Shown piece after piece: positions 22,641-33,522 of a stretch of 64,000 bases of DNA (positions are counted from its first letter, which is position 1; each line of letters begins with the position of its first letter). The notes beneath the pieces were generated by a model that worked only from the letters and a program-made list of their open reading frames with translations, did not search any database and was not told where the DNA came from. The stretch spans positions 10,808,984-10,872,983 of the forward strand of contig JAQFVV010006208.1 of NCBI GenBank assembly GCA_028023455.1, given 5' to 3'. Source of the DNA: Epiperipatus broadwayi. Its lineage: Eukaryota; Onychophora; Udeonychophora; Euonychophora; Peripatidae. The translations under genes were made by a program, and so were the position numbers.

Positions 22641-23444
22641 GGTGAGAACTAAAAATCCTTGTAACAAGTATATTTATCGCCATTATACAATAGAACTAAT
22701 ATATTTAAAAAAGGAGATTACTTTAACTATAATAAATATATTTTAAATATATGCACTTGAATAACACATTAATTATTCATTTTGGCAATTATATTATACA
22801 CTAATTACAGTTTGTTTTCTAATTATTAAAAAGGTTTGATTAATAAATGCTGAACAGCACAAATGTAATTTAGAGATTATTTTCATTAATTTTACATCTT
22901 TTTTCTTTCCTAATCAAAGTAATATTAATCTTGGCAAATCATTACTGTCAGAATATTTAAATATTTATACTGCTTGCATATAAATTAATTAAATTATCGT
23001 CACATTTGAAATCATTATAATTTATCTGCTGCATACAAAATAATAAATATAATTTGTCATGTTTTTGTTTGAAGAGAATTATTAAATTTACTTAAAATGT
23101 TTTTAATCTCTTTTTTATTGTGATCAAGTAAGTCAAATTTAATTGTAAAAAGTTTTGTTAAATGTGATGTGGTATAAAATCGCCTGTCATTAAACAAAGA
23201 CAGAATTGTTGTGTATAGGCTATATATCTGGAAAACCTATTAGCCAATTTAAATACTTATATCCTTTGAAAATCACTATATATCACAAAATACTATCTAT
23301 TTCTACCCTTCTCCCATTATATTCCAATCTGCAATCATCAAATCATTTTTCTAGCAATAAATCACCCTACCCCTACCCCATTCTAATAAAAATTGTTTTA
23401 TTTGAATACAAGCACAATGTATATACTGAACTTTACATGAAATT
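22641..23444. other. AT-rich DNA, no feature recognised
   Basis: No coding or repeat signal recognised. Confidence 0.45.
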
Positions 23445-23447
23445 AGA

Positions 23448-23745
23448 TGGGACTTGAACTCAGACTTTCGAGCCTCTTTCAGCCATCCACTTCATCTTAT
23501 ATAACCGATACACATGACCGCATATATGTGCAAACGGTAAATGATTTCCAATATACGCATTTCATGCTAAACAAGCCCTCATCAGTTGGCCCAGGTCATT
23601 ATCTCCCACATATATATGTGTAATCAGTGTTCAGTTCATATTAAGATAACAAATCTTCAAACTTTAATGGACAGGCTTCAATCTTCTCCACCCTTCAATT
23701 TTTCAGCCATCCATATTATTGAAAATCAGATGGCGAAATGCTCAA
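23448..23745 (-). mobile_element. SIN-B element, minus strand
   Basis: Reverse complement of the SIN-B layout. The 3' end (GGGACTTGAACTCAGACTTTC) is at the left, CTCATCAGTTGG (complement of the HHR core) is near 23576, and TTAATGGACAGGCTTCAATC is near 23662. Stem II is degenerate in this copy. Confidence 0.75.
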
Positions 23746-23749
23746 AGCT

Positions 23750-23870
23750 CTATTGGAGATCATTTATCTTTTTCACATGTATGTAATCGTGTGTATCAGT
23801 AATATAAAATGAAGTGCATAACTGAAGTGAGCTTGAAAGTCTGTTTTCAAATCCTCTCTAATTAAAAGTT
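23750..23870 (+). mobile_element. SIN-B 3' fragment, plus strand
   Basis: Starts just after the ribozyme cleavage region (ATTGGAGATCATTTATC) and ends GTCTGTTTTCAAATCC. With the preceding copy it forms a head-to-head inverted pair. Confidence 0.7.
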
Positions 23871-24284
23871 GTTTTGTAAATCCAATAATTATGTCCAATT
23901 ATTCCTCATTTTTGATATAAAGTCCTAAATAAAAACCAAAAAATTCTTTAAACTTTTTACTTTTAATTTAATATCTTTACACACTAAATCTCTGTATGGT
24001 TTGATGCAGTTATAAATAGCAGTTTCTAGTCAAAAGCTAAGGATCATGTTCTAGAGGTCGCTTCTGATGCTTGAAGTTCTTATGAAACCATTCAGTTGTT
24101 TATTTTATTTCATCACTGCCCACACATTGTTTTTCTGAATCTTTTAAACATTTTACACTTCAGAAGTAAATGATCATGGGTAAATGGAATATATAGTCAT
24201 AGTGTTTTTTTCTTGTTTTTTTCTTTCTCTCTTTAGTAACCAAAGCTCTTGATCTTGTACCAAATAACAATAAGCTTTTAATTG

Positions 24285-24725
24285 TAATTATATGTTGAAC
24301 TTACTATTGTATGGGTGTGAAACATGGACAATGTGTAATAAAATTAGGAACATATTGGAAGCTTTTGATCATGGAGAATAAAGGAAAAAATCAGTTGTGT
24401 GAATAAATAACAAATAAAGAAATTTTGTAAAGAGTAAATGAAAAAAAAAGATTGATTGAAGAAATTAAAAATAGAAAGAGAAACTGGATTGGGCATATAT
24501 TAAAAAAAAGTATAGTTTAATGAAAAATGTTTTGGAGAGAGTGGTGAGTGAAAACAAAAAGAAAGAATGGAAAAGAATGACACTATTGGATGATACAAGA
24601 GATGTGAGAGTGACATGGAATTGAAGAGTGGGACAAAGAATAGAAAGATGTGGGAAAATAAAAGATTTGGTGACGTGACTACTTTGTAGACTTGTCCATA
24701 AGGTAGAATATTATTGATGATGTTG
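24285..24725 (+). pseudogene. LINE-3 relic: C-terminus of another non-LTR RT
   Basis: The plus strand, read across several stops, gives LLLYGCETWTMCNKIRNILE, then a NNKEIL-VNEKKRLIEEIK block and RNWIGHILKKS. This is the YGxETWT...RVxEKRxLIxxIKxRxxxWIGHxLR arrangement of RTE/RTE-like LINEs. It is a different family from the element at 10396-13545. It ends in a TTGATGATG tail. Confidence 0.65.
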
Positions 24726-25028
24726 AACTATCTCCATGTTTTAGAATTTCTTAATTAAAAAAAATCATATTTTATTTAAAACTTTTAAAATATATTTGAC
24801 TATTAGTAATAGTGTATAGGTTAATATATCACCCAACATTTTAAGTGGTATTACTAACCTATATTATATTATTAATACTTGGTGGTATTTTAAAATTTTA
24901 AATAAAATTGAAATTTGACTAAAGACATTTAATAAGTAATTCTAGAAAATGGAAACATTCCAGCAAATAGTTGCAAGTAAAATACAAACATCATAACTTT
25001 CAGGAAAATAATAAGCTTCTCATATTAT

Positions 25029-25272
25029 TAAAACAAGCAAAACTCTCCATACAGTAGCACCACTCAGTGCAAGCCAGAGTAATCAATGGATGCCAGAAGG
25101 CTTAAAATCCCTATCTAGTGCCAACTCATCCAATATCCCCAGACTAGTTTCTAGCTTATAGCTTGCACTGAGTGGCACTACTGTATGAAGAGTTTTGCCT
25201 GTTTTAATAAGTTATGAGAAAGCATAAGAAATGATGATCATGTGATGTTTAATGGTTTAATACCAATCCTGC
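25029..25272. mobile_element. PAL-A short palindromic copy, 13-bp TSD
   Basis: Flanked by CTTCTCATATTAT at 25016-25028 and 25273-25285. The left arm runs from TTAAAACAAGCAAAACTCTC through CATCCAATATCCCCAGACTAG. It is followed directly by the inverted distal arm GCACTGAGTGGCACTACTG and the terminus GATCATGTGATGTTTAATGG. The central ribozyme part has been deleted. Confidence 0.85.
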
Positions 25273-25396
25273 CTTCTCATATTATGTTATATCTTTTTAT
25301 ATTCTATATATTTTTTTAATCCTACACAATTGTAAACTATTTTTTACACAAGTACTTATCCCTTTTTTCTCCCTTCATAATTATGCATCTTAATAT

Positions 25397-26094
25397 ATTT
25401 GTATTTTTTATATTGGACTATTTCCATCATCCAATATATGTATTGAATGTCTTTACAAAAACTTAACTTTATTTAAATATTCCAAATACATTCAACTGTT
25501 AGTAATAGCACATCAAACAGGTTAGTATATGCCCAATGTTTTGAGAGGTATTAGTCTCCCTTCTTCTTCAGGTGTTGCTGGCCTGACCTAACAGTACAAG
25601 CATGGGATTCGAACCTGGATCCTTAGATTCTTGAGTTTTGAATTTTAATGTAACACTCTAACCAACTGAGCCATCTTGCCAAAGGCAACAGTCTGCAGTA
25701 ATTTCATATACTTATCTATGAGGTCCTTCCTGATTTTTCCATTTTTTCCTAAGAGAAATCAGGAGGAACCTCATATATAAGTATATAAAATTACTACAGA
25801 CTGTTGCCTTTGGCAGGATGGCTCAGCTGGTTAGAGCGTTACCTTAAAATTCAAAACTCAAGAATCTAAGGACCCAGGTTCGAATCCCATGCTAGTACTG
25901 TCACTGGTCAGACCAGCAACACCTGAAGAAGAGGGGAGACTAATACATCTTGAAACATTGTGCAAATACTAACCTGTTTGATGTGCTATTACTAACAGTT
26001 GAATGTATTTGGAATATTTAACAAAGTTAAATGTTTGTAAAGACACTCAATACATATATTAGATAATGGAAATAGTCCAATATAAAAATACAAC
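25397..26094. mobile_element. PAL-E: 0.7-kb foldback with tRNA-like promoter in each arm
   Basis: Inverted arms 25397-25733 and 25753-26094 match almost throughout. The right arm contains a Pol III A-box-like TGGCTCAGCTGG (25819-25830) and B-box GGTTCGAATCC (25877-25887) separated by a tRNA-like distance; the left arm has the complement (B-box at 25605-25615). Each arm also has an AACACCTGAAGAAG block. This is either an inverted pair of tRNA-SINEs or a Penelope-type terminal repeat containing a tRNA-derived segment. Confidence 0.8.
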
Positions 26095-26475
26095 TAGAAC
26101 GCCATTATCACAACCCTTCAGGAAAACATCTTAATATAGTCTTTATATATTTATCCACTTTTTATATACAAATACATAAAAATAATTTTACTTTTAAGTT
26201 TGCATATTGTTATATCTTTATAATTCGTGGAATTTATTGTCCTCTTCATATAATCCAAATAAACACTATTTCATAAATATATAGCCTTTCAAATGTTGCT
26301 TTTAATTTTCTTTTATTAAACAAAAAGATTACTGTTTTCTCTTGAATAGCCTCATTTGCTATCCACTTTCACTGTTCTTACCTAATTTCATTTCTCTTCA
26401 AAAATTTAGCTAATATAAAATGCCATGTTTCTAAATGTTAAAACAGATATCTTTTTCCAAATTATATTCTACATA
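26095..26475. other. AT-rich DNA, no feature recognised
   Basis: No coding or repeat signal recognised. Confidence 0.45.
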
Positions 26476-26571
26476 AGCAATGAGGATTGCCAATTCATCA
26501 ACAAGCTTTGTGTTAAATGCTTAGCCAGAGAAAGCATTTAAAATAACTCTGTCAGGAACCCCCCCCCCAAA

Positions 26572-26612
26572 CCCCTGACCATGGTTTCGTGCTTTGGCAC
26601 TCCTCAGAGAGG
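26572..26612 (-). ncRNA. Hammerhead ribozyme with complete consensus core
   Basis: Read on the minus strand: stem I CCTCT (26612-26608) pairs with AGGGG (26576-26572). The core CTGAGGA (26607-26601) fits the CTGANGA consensus. Stem II is GTGC/GCAC around CAAA. GAAA is at 26588-26585. Stem III is ACC/GGT around AT, and C at 26577 is the cleavage nucleotide. Every conserved core position is present. Stem I is only 5 bp with one G-T wobble. Activity in RNA is predicted, not shown. Confidence 0.75.
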
Positions 26613-26923
26613 CGCCAAGGTAGTTTCAAACACTATATCTAAAAATACCAACCCAAAGCTAGCATTTAACTAAAAGTTATCTATTGAGTGGAAAATCTGA
26701 AATTTTCAGACACCTACATGTCTTCAAACCCAGCTATCCAACTCAAATAGCTATATGGGGGTGATAGATCTTCAGCCATACCATATAGCTATTTGAGTTA
26801 GATAGCTGGGTTTGAAGACACGTAAGTGTCTGAAAATTTCAGATTTTTCACTCAATAGATTTTTAGATAAATGCTGGCTTTGGGTTGGTATTTTTAGATC
26901 TAGTGTCAGAACCTACCCTGGCA

Positions 26924-26964
26924 CCTCTCTGAGGAGTGCCAAAGCATGATACCATGGTCAGGGG
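26924..26964 (+). ncRNA. Hammerhead ribozyme copy with one core change
   Basis: Partner of the motif at 26572-26612 in the other arm: stem I CCTCT/AGGGG, core CTGAGGA (26929-26935), stem II GTGC/GCAT (one wobble), then GATA instead of GAAA at 26948-26951, stem III ACC/GGT, and cleavage C at 26959. The A-to-T core change is expected to impair cleavage. Confidence 0.6.
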
Positions 26965-27360
26965 TTTGGGGGGGGGTTCCTGACAGAGATACTTTAAATG
27001 CTTTCTCTGGCTAAGCATTTAACACAAAGCTTGTTGAGAAATTGGCAATCCTCATTGTTTGTAACTTCCAAGCTTAAGAGAATAGGGTCATGTGATCTAT
27101 GACTCTAATTTTGACTATATATATTTTACATACCTCATATTTGTTACATAGATGAAAAGCATGCCAAATTTATAATCAGTATTATTCTACTTTTTTGAGC
27201 TTTTTTGTTTCAGGTCTAATTTCAACTTTCCATGCAAGTGTTTTCGCATTTATAAAGCATTCAAATATTTGAGTTCATCCATTTCTTATTTTCCATCTTT
27301 CAATTTTACCCCTTACTCACTAAATTCAGTTTTCATATTTTTTCATACTTCTGTATAATA

Positions 27361-27745
27361 TGTAAGGGATTCGAGCTCAGACTTTCACATGACCCTCAGC
27401 TCTCCATGCCATCTCATATTGCTGACCCACCTGATCACACACATGTTGAAAACATAAATAATCACCAATATGCATATTTCATGCTAAACCGGAAATCATC
27501 AGTTGGGCCAGATTACTATCTCCACACATATATACAATCAGTGCTCAGCTTTATATTAAGATAGCCAATCTTCATACTTTAATGGACAGGCTTCAAACTA
27601 CTTCAACCCACAACTCTTCAACCATCTATTTCATTGAAAATCTGATGAGGAATGTTCAAAACCCTCATTAGTGCCAAGGTTGTCATCCTACCCATGTTGA
27701 CCATTTAGTCTTTCTGACCCCTCATGTACTGGAGAAAATCCATTT
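27361..27745 (-). mobile_element. SIN-B element, minus strand
   Basis: The left end GGGATTCGAGCTCAGACTTTC is the complement of the B-box-like 3' end. ATCATCAGTTGGGCC (27497 on) is the complement of the CTGATGA core. TTAATGGACAGGCTTCAAAC and CATTGAAAATCTGATGAGG complete the 5' half, and the copy runs on to GTTGACCATTTAGTC. Near full length. Confidence 0.8.
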
Positions 27746-27854
27746 ACATACATATGCGAGGGATGGGCAGACATTTATCACATTGTTTTAATATGTAAAT
27801 TAATATACTGTACAGGCATACACACACCTGCACATATATAATATATTATATAAG

Positions 27855-28045
27855 GGATTCGAACTCAGAATTTCACAAGACCCTCAGCTCTCCATGCCAA
27901 CTCATATCACTGACCCACCTGATTACACACATGTTGAGTAGATATATAATCACCAATATACATATTTCATGCTAAACCGGCAATCATCAGTTGGTCCAGA
28001 TTATCATCTCCCACACATATATACAATCAGTGCTCACTTCTATAT
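27855..28045 (-). mobile_element. SIN-B element, 5'-truncated, minus strand
   Basis: Same 3' end (GGGATTCGAACTCAGAATTTC) and ribozyme region. The complement of CTGATGA...TGC/GCA...GAAA is at about 27958-28000, with stem I ACCAA preserved. The copy stops near 28040. Confidence 0.8.
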
Positions 28046-28334
28046 AGTTATCTAATAACAATTCCATATCCTTTATGCTATTTTCAAATAAATTCTATAT
28101 CATCTAAAACACACACACTATTATATTGTGTGTGCTTCTTGTTTCTACTACAGAAATCTCAGTTCCAATTCCTAGTCTTTCTATCTCAATTTTCAATTCT
28201 CAAAGAAACAAATTTATAAAAATGGAATTGGATTTCATATTTAACTTCTATTAAGTCTATACTATCCTATTATTTTTTATAAAACTAATTCTTATCCTCT
28301 TTATTCAATGTACTGAATATTTCTTAATTAAATA

Positions 28335-28700
28335 AATAGAGGGATTTGAACTTAGGATTTTCAGGCTATATCTATTCTCCACTCTGATACACATAATCAT
28401 ATACAAGCAAAAAAGATTGATGATTCTCATACAGAACCAACAATTATCAGTTGGACCATATCATAATCTCCCATACATATATACAATCAGTGCTCAGTTT
28501 ATATTAAGATGGTAATTATTTAAACTTTAATGGACAGGCTGCAATCTTCTCACCCTTCCAACTATTCAACTGTCCATTTCATTGAAACACAAATGATGGA
28601 AGGTTCAAACCCTTAATGGATTTGATATTGTAGTCATACCATGTAGACATTGCATCAATTTAACCTTTCATTATGGGATCATTATGTATACATTTATATT
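28335..28700 (-). mobile_element. SIN-B element, minus strand, diverged
   Basis: 3' end GGGATTTGAACTTAGGATTT, core region AATTATCAGTTGGACC (core degraded to CTGATAA), TTAATGGACAGGCTGCAATC, and the 5' half with CATTGAAACACAAATGATGG. Confidence 0.75.
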
Positions 28701-28872
28701 AATAGGAGAGAAATGGGTTGGATTTATGCTATGATGTAACTTATTTCCAAGGCAATATGTAATTAAACTATTCGTTCAGTGTACTGAATGTTTACTACAA
28801 TAATCTCTTACTGAACTTATCAATTAAGAGCTTATTTGAGCTATTGATATGCTCTCTATTTGATTATGTAAG

Positions 28873-29137
28873 TAATATTTACTAAGGCAATAAACCTAAA
28901 GTTTGTGTGGTTAAAAATGCAAAAGTAGGGACCTCTACAGGTCTTAACCACAAGCTTACGCATTGGAAGAATCTAACCGCTTCAGTTTCACCTATTTATA
29001 TAGAAAGTAGCCTGAAGTAAAGAAGGGATTCCCCCATTTTCTTCCAATGCATAAGCTTGTGGTTAAGACCTGTAGAGGTCCCTACTATCACATTTTTAAA
29101 TGCACAAGCATTAGGTTTATTGCCTTAGTAAATATTA
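28873..29137. mobile_element. PAL-F foldback element
   Basis: Arms 28873-28971 and 29040-29137 are inverted copies, with outer ends TAATATTTACTAAGGCAATA and its complement. Each arm has an internal palindrome GACCTCTACAGGTC. The loop itself contains a small CTTCAG/CTGAAG hairpin. A single arm is present at 21594-21705. Confidence 0.85.
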
Positions 29138-29211
29138 CATATTTGTAAATACAAGCTCATAAAAGTAATGTCACACTATATATGACTTGCTTTATTGATT
29201 ATTATAATAAA

Positions 29212-29430
29212 TAGAGGAATTTGAACTTAAGAATTTTAGTCTGTCAGTCATATTTATCATTCACACCATCTCAAACAACTGATACACATGATTACATACA
29301 TGCAAAAAAGATAGATGATCCACAATATACATATTTCATGCTGAAGTGGTACTCTTCAGTTGGACCAGATTGTACACATACATACAAAACGTGCTTGGCT
29401 TATATTAAGATAGCAATTTTTTAAACTTTA
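29212..29430 (-). mobile_element. SIN-B element, 5'-truncated, minus strand
   Basis: 3' end GGAATTTGAACTTAAGAATT, then ATATTTCATGCTGAAG and CTCTTCAGTTGGACCAG, whose complement reads CTGAAGA...GAAA. Stem II is poorly paired. Confidence 0.7.
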
Positions 29431-29530
29431 ATGAAAGGGTGAAAAGATTGAAGCCTGGAAGTTGTTTGAAATGGAGTGAAGAACTGATATAGACTGAAAA
29501 ATTCTAAGTTCAAATCCCTCTATTTAAAAA
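29431..29530 (+). mobile_element. SIN-B fragment, plus strand
   Basis: A plus-strand fragment ending TTCTAAGTTCAAATCCCTC abuts the minus-strand copy, forming another inverted SIN-B pair. Confidence 0.55.
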
Positions 29531-30544
29531 TAATTGTTACAAAGATTCTATTATCTCTTACCAGTCCTGAATCTATTCTGTATTTCAAGATTAATCCACG
29601 ACTTATTTCTATCTGTCTAAAGATGTGTTGTTTTCTACTAGACATTTCAATTACTTTATTAATGACGAATAAATTAAATCACATCCACCTATCTAAACAA
29701 AACCTATTCTGAATCTTCTCCAATATTTTACATTCTTCCATCCAAGTTCCTACCTCTATTCATTAAAATATAGTAAATATTTTATAATCTATAAAAGCTA
29801 TTGCTACTAATATATAGCTAGTTAAAAACAAAGTATTTTATCTTTTCACTGTATAACAATATCATTCTCACCCCTCTTCATTGCCTGTAATTTTATTAAA
29901 GCTTTTTTTTTAAAACCGACTCTTATATAAGTTCCAATGTCTATTAACATTTTACTTGCCATTCCATCTAATGCCCTCACTATTCTTTTTTTTTTAATTT
30001 CCAAAAAAAAAAAAAATCCTGCATTATAAATAAGATGAATATTTAAAAAATTGCTTCTAGAGTTATTTTTAAACATTTTTTAAGTAATGTATTTTTTTTA
30101 TTTTTTAAAGATTTTTTTTTGTATGTTTATTTATCATATTATAAAAGAGAACATTTGAACATAACTCACTATATCTAAGAGCCAATTTTTGAATTGTAAA
30201 TTGTGATAGTATGAAGCTTGTATGACTTTTCTTCACCGAATAAACCAAGGCTTTAAACATCATTAACTGTAAACTACAATAGGATTAAGTATTGCATTAA
30301 GTTAGCAACACATCAAATATCTTACAATTATAATGAGCCAATCAAATGTATTAAAATGCTGTCATTAATATTATAGCTTACAAATCTTTTATGTATTAAT
30401 TACATAACTGACTATAATTGTTACAATTGATTATATTAAATTATTATAAGTCATCATCACTTTCTTTTCAAATTTAACATATTTTTATGGATGAAATGAA
30501 AAATAAAATTATACAAGAAAACAATATAAAATGCATATTATATA
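29531..30544. other. AT-rich DNA, no feature recognised
   Basis: T- and A-runs near 29900-30120 and a TA run at 30539-30557. Nothing coding. Confidence 0.45.
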
Positions 30545-30554
30545 TATATATATA

Positions 30555-31075
30555 TATTGACTTAAATATTTCTATGGATTGTTATTATAATAAAGAATAG
30601 AAATGAGGAAATAATATCCATGTAAATAAAGATAACCTTTAACGTTTGATGTTACTAAAAATTATCAATTACTTGTAATTGACAATCCCTGAGACTAAAT
30701 AATTTTGTCATTAACCTATAATAACTTTCAGTGAAATTTTTTGTTGAAGTAAAAAACAGGTACTCTTTTACTTCAAAATCAATTTCTTATATGGATTTCA
30801 ACCCAGAAACTATTTTTATAGGTGTGAGAATGTGAAAAAATAGCACCTTTCTTGACATTCTATAAATAATATTTTTAATTGCCCTGGAGAGTTGTATATG
30901 TTGAATTAAGTATTTCCATGGATTACTATTATAATAAAGAATAGAAATGAGATAATATCCATGTAAATAGAGATGACCTTTAATCGTTGACATTATCAAA
31001 AATTTATCATTGACTATTGATTTACAATCCCTGAGGTTAGACCAGTTTTATCACTAATCTATAATAGCTCTTTTG
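30555..31075. repeat. Direct duplication, period ~345 bp
   Basis: 30555-30735 and 30903-31075 align (TATTATAATAAAGAATAGAAATGAG in both, then ATCCATGTAAATARAGAT and CAATCCCTGAG). A related inverted fragment lies at 47195-47350, so this is a dispersed repeat present twice. Confidence 0.75.
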
Positions 31076-31255
31076 TGTGTACCATCTTTTGCTAAAAACA
31101 AGACACTGTCTTATATTAATTTTTGCTCCAAAACACATCCTAAGGTCTGTTTTCAGAGGATATCTTATTTTTTCATGCACAAGTCTACATTTATTTATGT
31201 ATAAGAATCTACATTTATTCAAAAAGATCATTAAAGAATTGCAATATATATGGTA

Positions 31256-31500
31256 AAATATTCCAAGAAATAAAATTCTAAAATCATTTATTTCACACGT
31301 GTATAATTGTACGGCAGTCTGTTATAACACATGATGTATATAATAATAAAACTAGTGATTCCAAAATACGTGGCAAAAAATTGCAGAAAATTAAATTCTG
31401 AAATTGTTTCTTTATTTCATATGAGTATATAATTGTAAGAAAATCTGTTATAACACACAATGTTTGTAATAATAAAGTTAGTAATTCCAAAATGTAGGCC
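31256..31500. repeat. Tandem duplication, period ~118 bp
   Basis: Two units share TGTTATAACACA, then TGT(A)TATAATAATAAA, and RTAATTCCAAAATRYG. Confidence 0.8.
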
Positions 31501-31534
31501 CTTCTAATTAATTTTCATTTTTAAAAAAATCTAG

Positions 31535-31640
31535 TCAAGCATTGGTGGCCGAGTGGTTAGCACAGCTGCCTTACAAGCAGTTGTCCTGGGTTTGTGGGTT
31601 TGCTTCCTGGCCGATGCTTTGACACATGAGGAAAAAAAAT
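31535..31640 (+). mobile_element. tRNA-derived SINE (tSINE-D), best copy
   Basis: The acceptor-like ends GCATTGG/CCGATGC pair over 7 bp. The A-box is TGGCCGAGTGGTTAG, and the anticodon-arm region TGCCTTACAAGCAG is followed by a long variable arm and a B-box-like GGGTTTGCTTCC. The tail reads TTTGACACATGAGG plus an A-run. The body resembles a class II tRNA. It is a retroposon rather than a tRNA gene, because the same unit plus tail recurs six times and the B-box is imperfect. Confidence 0.85.
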
Positions 31641-32391
31641 CTAATGCATTTGACAATATAATAAATATTTTTCTGTCACCAGAGATTCATGTGTGTTGTC
31701 TGCATTCTGATTGGTTATTTGGAAGGTCTACAATCAGACAATCTTAGAGCATTTTTACATTGCCAGAACACCATTGCTGTCATTTTAATGAAAAACATTT
31801 GCAAGATGGAGAAATAACATTTGTATAATATTTTCATGCTCTTTCTAACTAAGGCTTATTTTTGGGGTAGAGCTTATATTACAAACAACTTTTTAAATCA
31901 TGCTTTTTTTCTACTTTCTGGTTAGGTCTTATTTTTGGAAAAACCTGGTATTCATAAGAGTACATTTAAAAAGGAAAATGTTAAACTTCAACTAATATTC
32001 AGTAAGATGATATTGTTTTATTCTTCATTTATTTTTATTATAATTTTAGAAATATGTAAATTTCCAAAAACTATATATCGAAATTATGTTTATATATTAA
32101 ATGTTTGTTTTAACTACAACACCACATTTAATTCTTTTTTAAACTGATAACAACAGTCCAATAAAATATGGTATATTTGAATTTTTGTTTATTCTATATT
32201 TGAAGGAATAATCCAGTGAAATAAATAAAAACTTGAAGTCTGGAGTGTGAAAACCTGGAAAATTCAAATAAACAAATAGATGTACTTGATCTTTCTATAG
32301 ATATATATCAGTGACGAAGTGTGACTTTTTTAGGAACGGAAGCACACTTCTTTTTTATCTAACTTTTAAAAGGTCTGAATAAATATATATA

Positions 32392-33358
32392 CACCTGGGT
32401 CTCATTTTACGTGAATTTATTTAACACGATTTTGAAGTTAAGTGATTCATGTTTCTTCGGAAGTCGAACTCCGATAATGCGCTATTACTTTAAATAATAA
32501 ATTTCGTGCACTTACATCATATTGAAAGTAATAGCACATTATTGGAATTCGACTTTCATCTTAGTAATTTCAATATTTTCAGTGCTTTATAATAGTAAGA
32601 TTTTATGCAATAATGAAATTAAAATCATGATTTCCACATTTTATGTATACCCACATTAAATTTTACAAGATTATAATGTAAATTTGTTCAAACATTGTGC
32701 GTGTTAATTTTGCATTTTAAATCACATTCTGCTTTTGCTTTTTAAAAAAGAACGTAATCAATTATTAATCATTTAGTGTCCGCAAGTTTATTTTTAAAAG
32801 GTGAGTAATACCAGTGGGCACAATTAAAATTGAAAATTAAAAAATTAAAGACAAAAATAAAAATTTAATTTTTAGTTGTTAGATTAATTACTAATTACGT
32901 TGTCACCAGAAAATCATTAACACAACATGAGAGTGAAGTTGGCACTAGTTGTATTTCCTCTTGTAAAGAATCTGATTTTTTACCAGTTTGCAAATGAACC
33001 TGTTTATAGGCAAATGGCGATAATAATTAAAACATGTATAAAAAAATGTAAATTACTGTAAATTATGCATAAAAATATATTGTTTTGAATAAAATTAAAT
33101 ATTATAGTTAAAAAAAGTTTGTCTTGTATCAATTTTTTTCAAATTTGAAATTTTTTATTAGTCATATTTTATTTCCTTATTTTTTTTTTTGCGTGAATTT
33201 TAAAGTAATTTTACATTGGTGCTTTGCTTTTATGCGATTTTTGAAAAATCACAGTCCATATCCCCCCCTTTTCAAGTAAGTTACATCTATTTTTGTGCAA
33301 TTTCTTTTGCGCATGTTTTCTGAGGAACCTATCTATCGTGTAAAATGAGACCCAGGTG
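32392..33358. mobile_element. 967-bp Tc1/mariner (pogo-like) MITE
   Basis: Terminal inverted repeats CACCTGGGTCTCATTTTAC (left) and GTAAAATGAGACCCAGGTG (right) are flanked by TA on each side (32390-32391; 33359-33360), the Tc1/mariner target. No transposase frame is present. An inner palindrome at about 32455-32562 (GAAGTCGAACTCCGATAATG against CATTATTGGAATTCGACTTT) may be a separate nested element. Confidence 0.8.
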
Positions 33359-33360
33359 TA

Positions 33361-33382
33361 TTGTATTATTATTATTATTATT
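33361..33382. repeat. (ATT)n microsatellite
   Basis: Short ATT run just outside the MITE. Confidence 0.8.
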
Positions 33383-33522
33383 CTGATTGTGAAATGTAAA
33401 AACATAATACTTGTTTTTGAAATTTTTTTAATTAATTAAAACATGTATGTTTTCAAAGAGATTAGAGAGATAAAAATAAACTCTGTTTTCAATCAATGTG
33501 TTATTATCACCTTAGATGATTC

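Larger units (their letters stand above)
26476..27060. mobile_element. PAL-C: foldback with an HHR in each arm
   Basis: Arms 26476-26757 and 26786-27060 are inverted copies. They run from CAATGAGGATTGCCAATT at the left outer end to the matching AATTGGCAATCCTCATTG at the right. Each arm carries a hammerhead motif reading toward the outer end of its arm (see 26572-26612 and 26924-26964). The right flank 27061-27115 continues the family (AAGCTTAAGAGAATAGGGTC), and that block recurs at 63050-63126. The arms also contain C/G homopolymers at 26561-26569 and 26967-26975. Confidence 0.85.

Noticed and set aside
25915-25965. CTGAAGA...GAAAC in PAL-E as a hammerhead
   Set aside because: The base after the putative stem III is G, which is not allowed at the cleavage site, and stem I does not pair. 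The other arm has AAAA for GAAA. It may be a relic, but I cannot support it.
31535-31640. A genuine tRNA-Leu or tRNA-Ser gene
   Set aside because: The unit recurs six times with the same 3' tail and A-run, and the B-box is imperfect; it is a tRNA-derived SINE.
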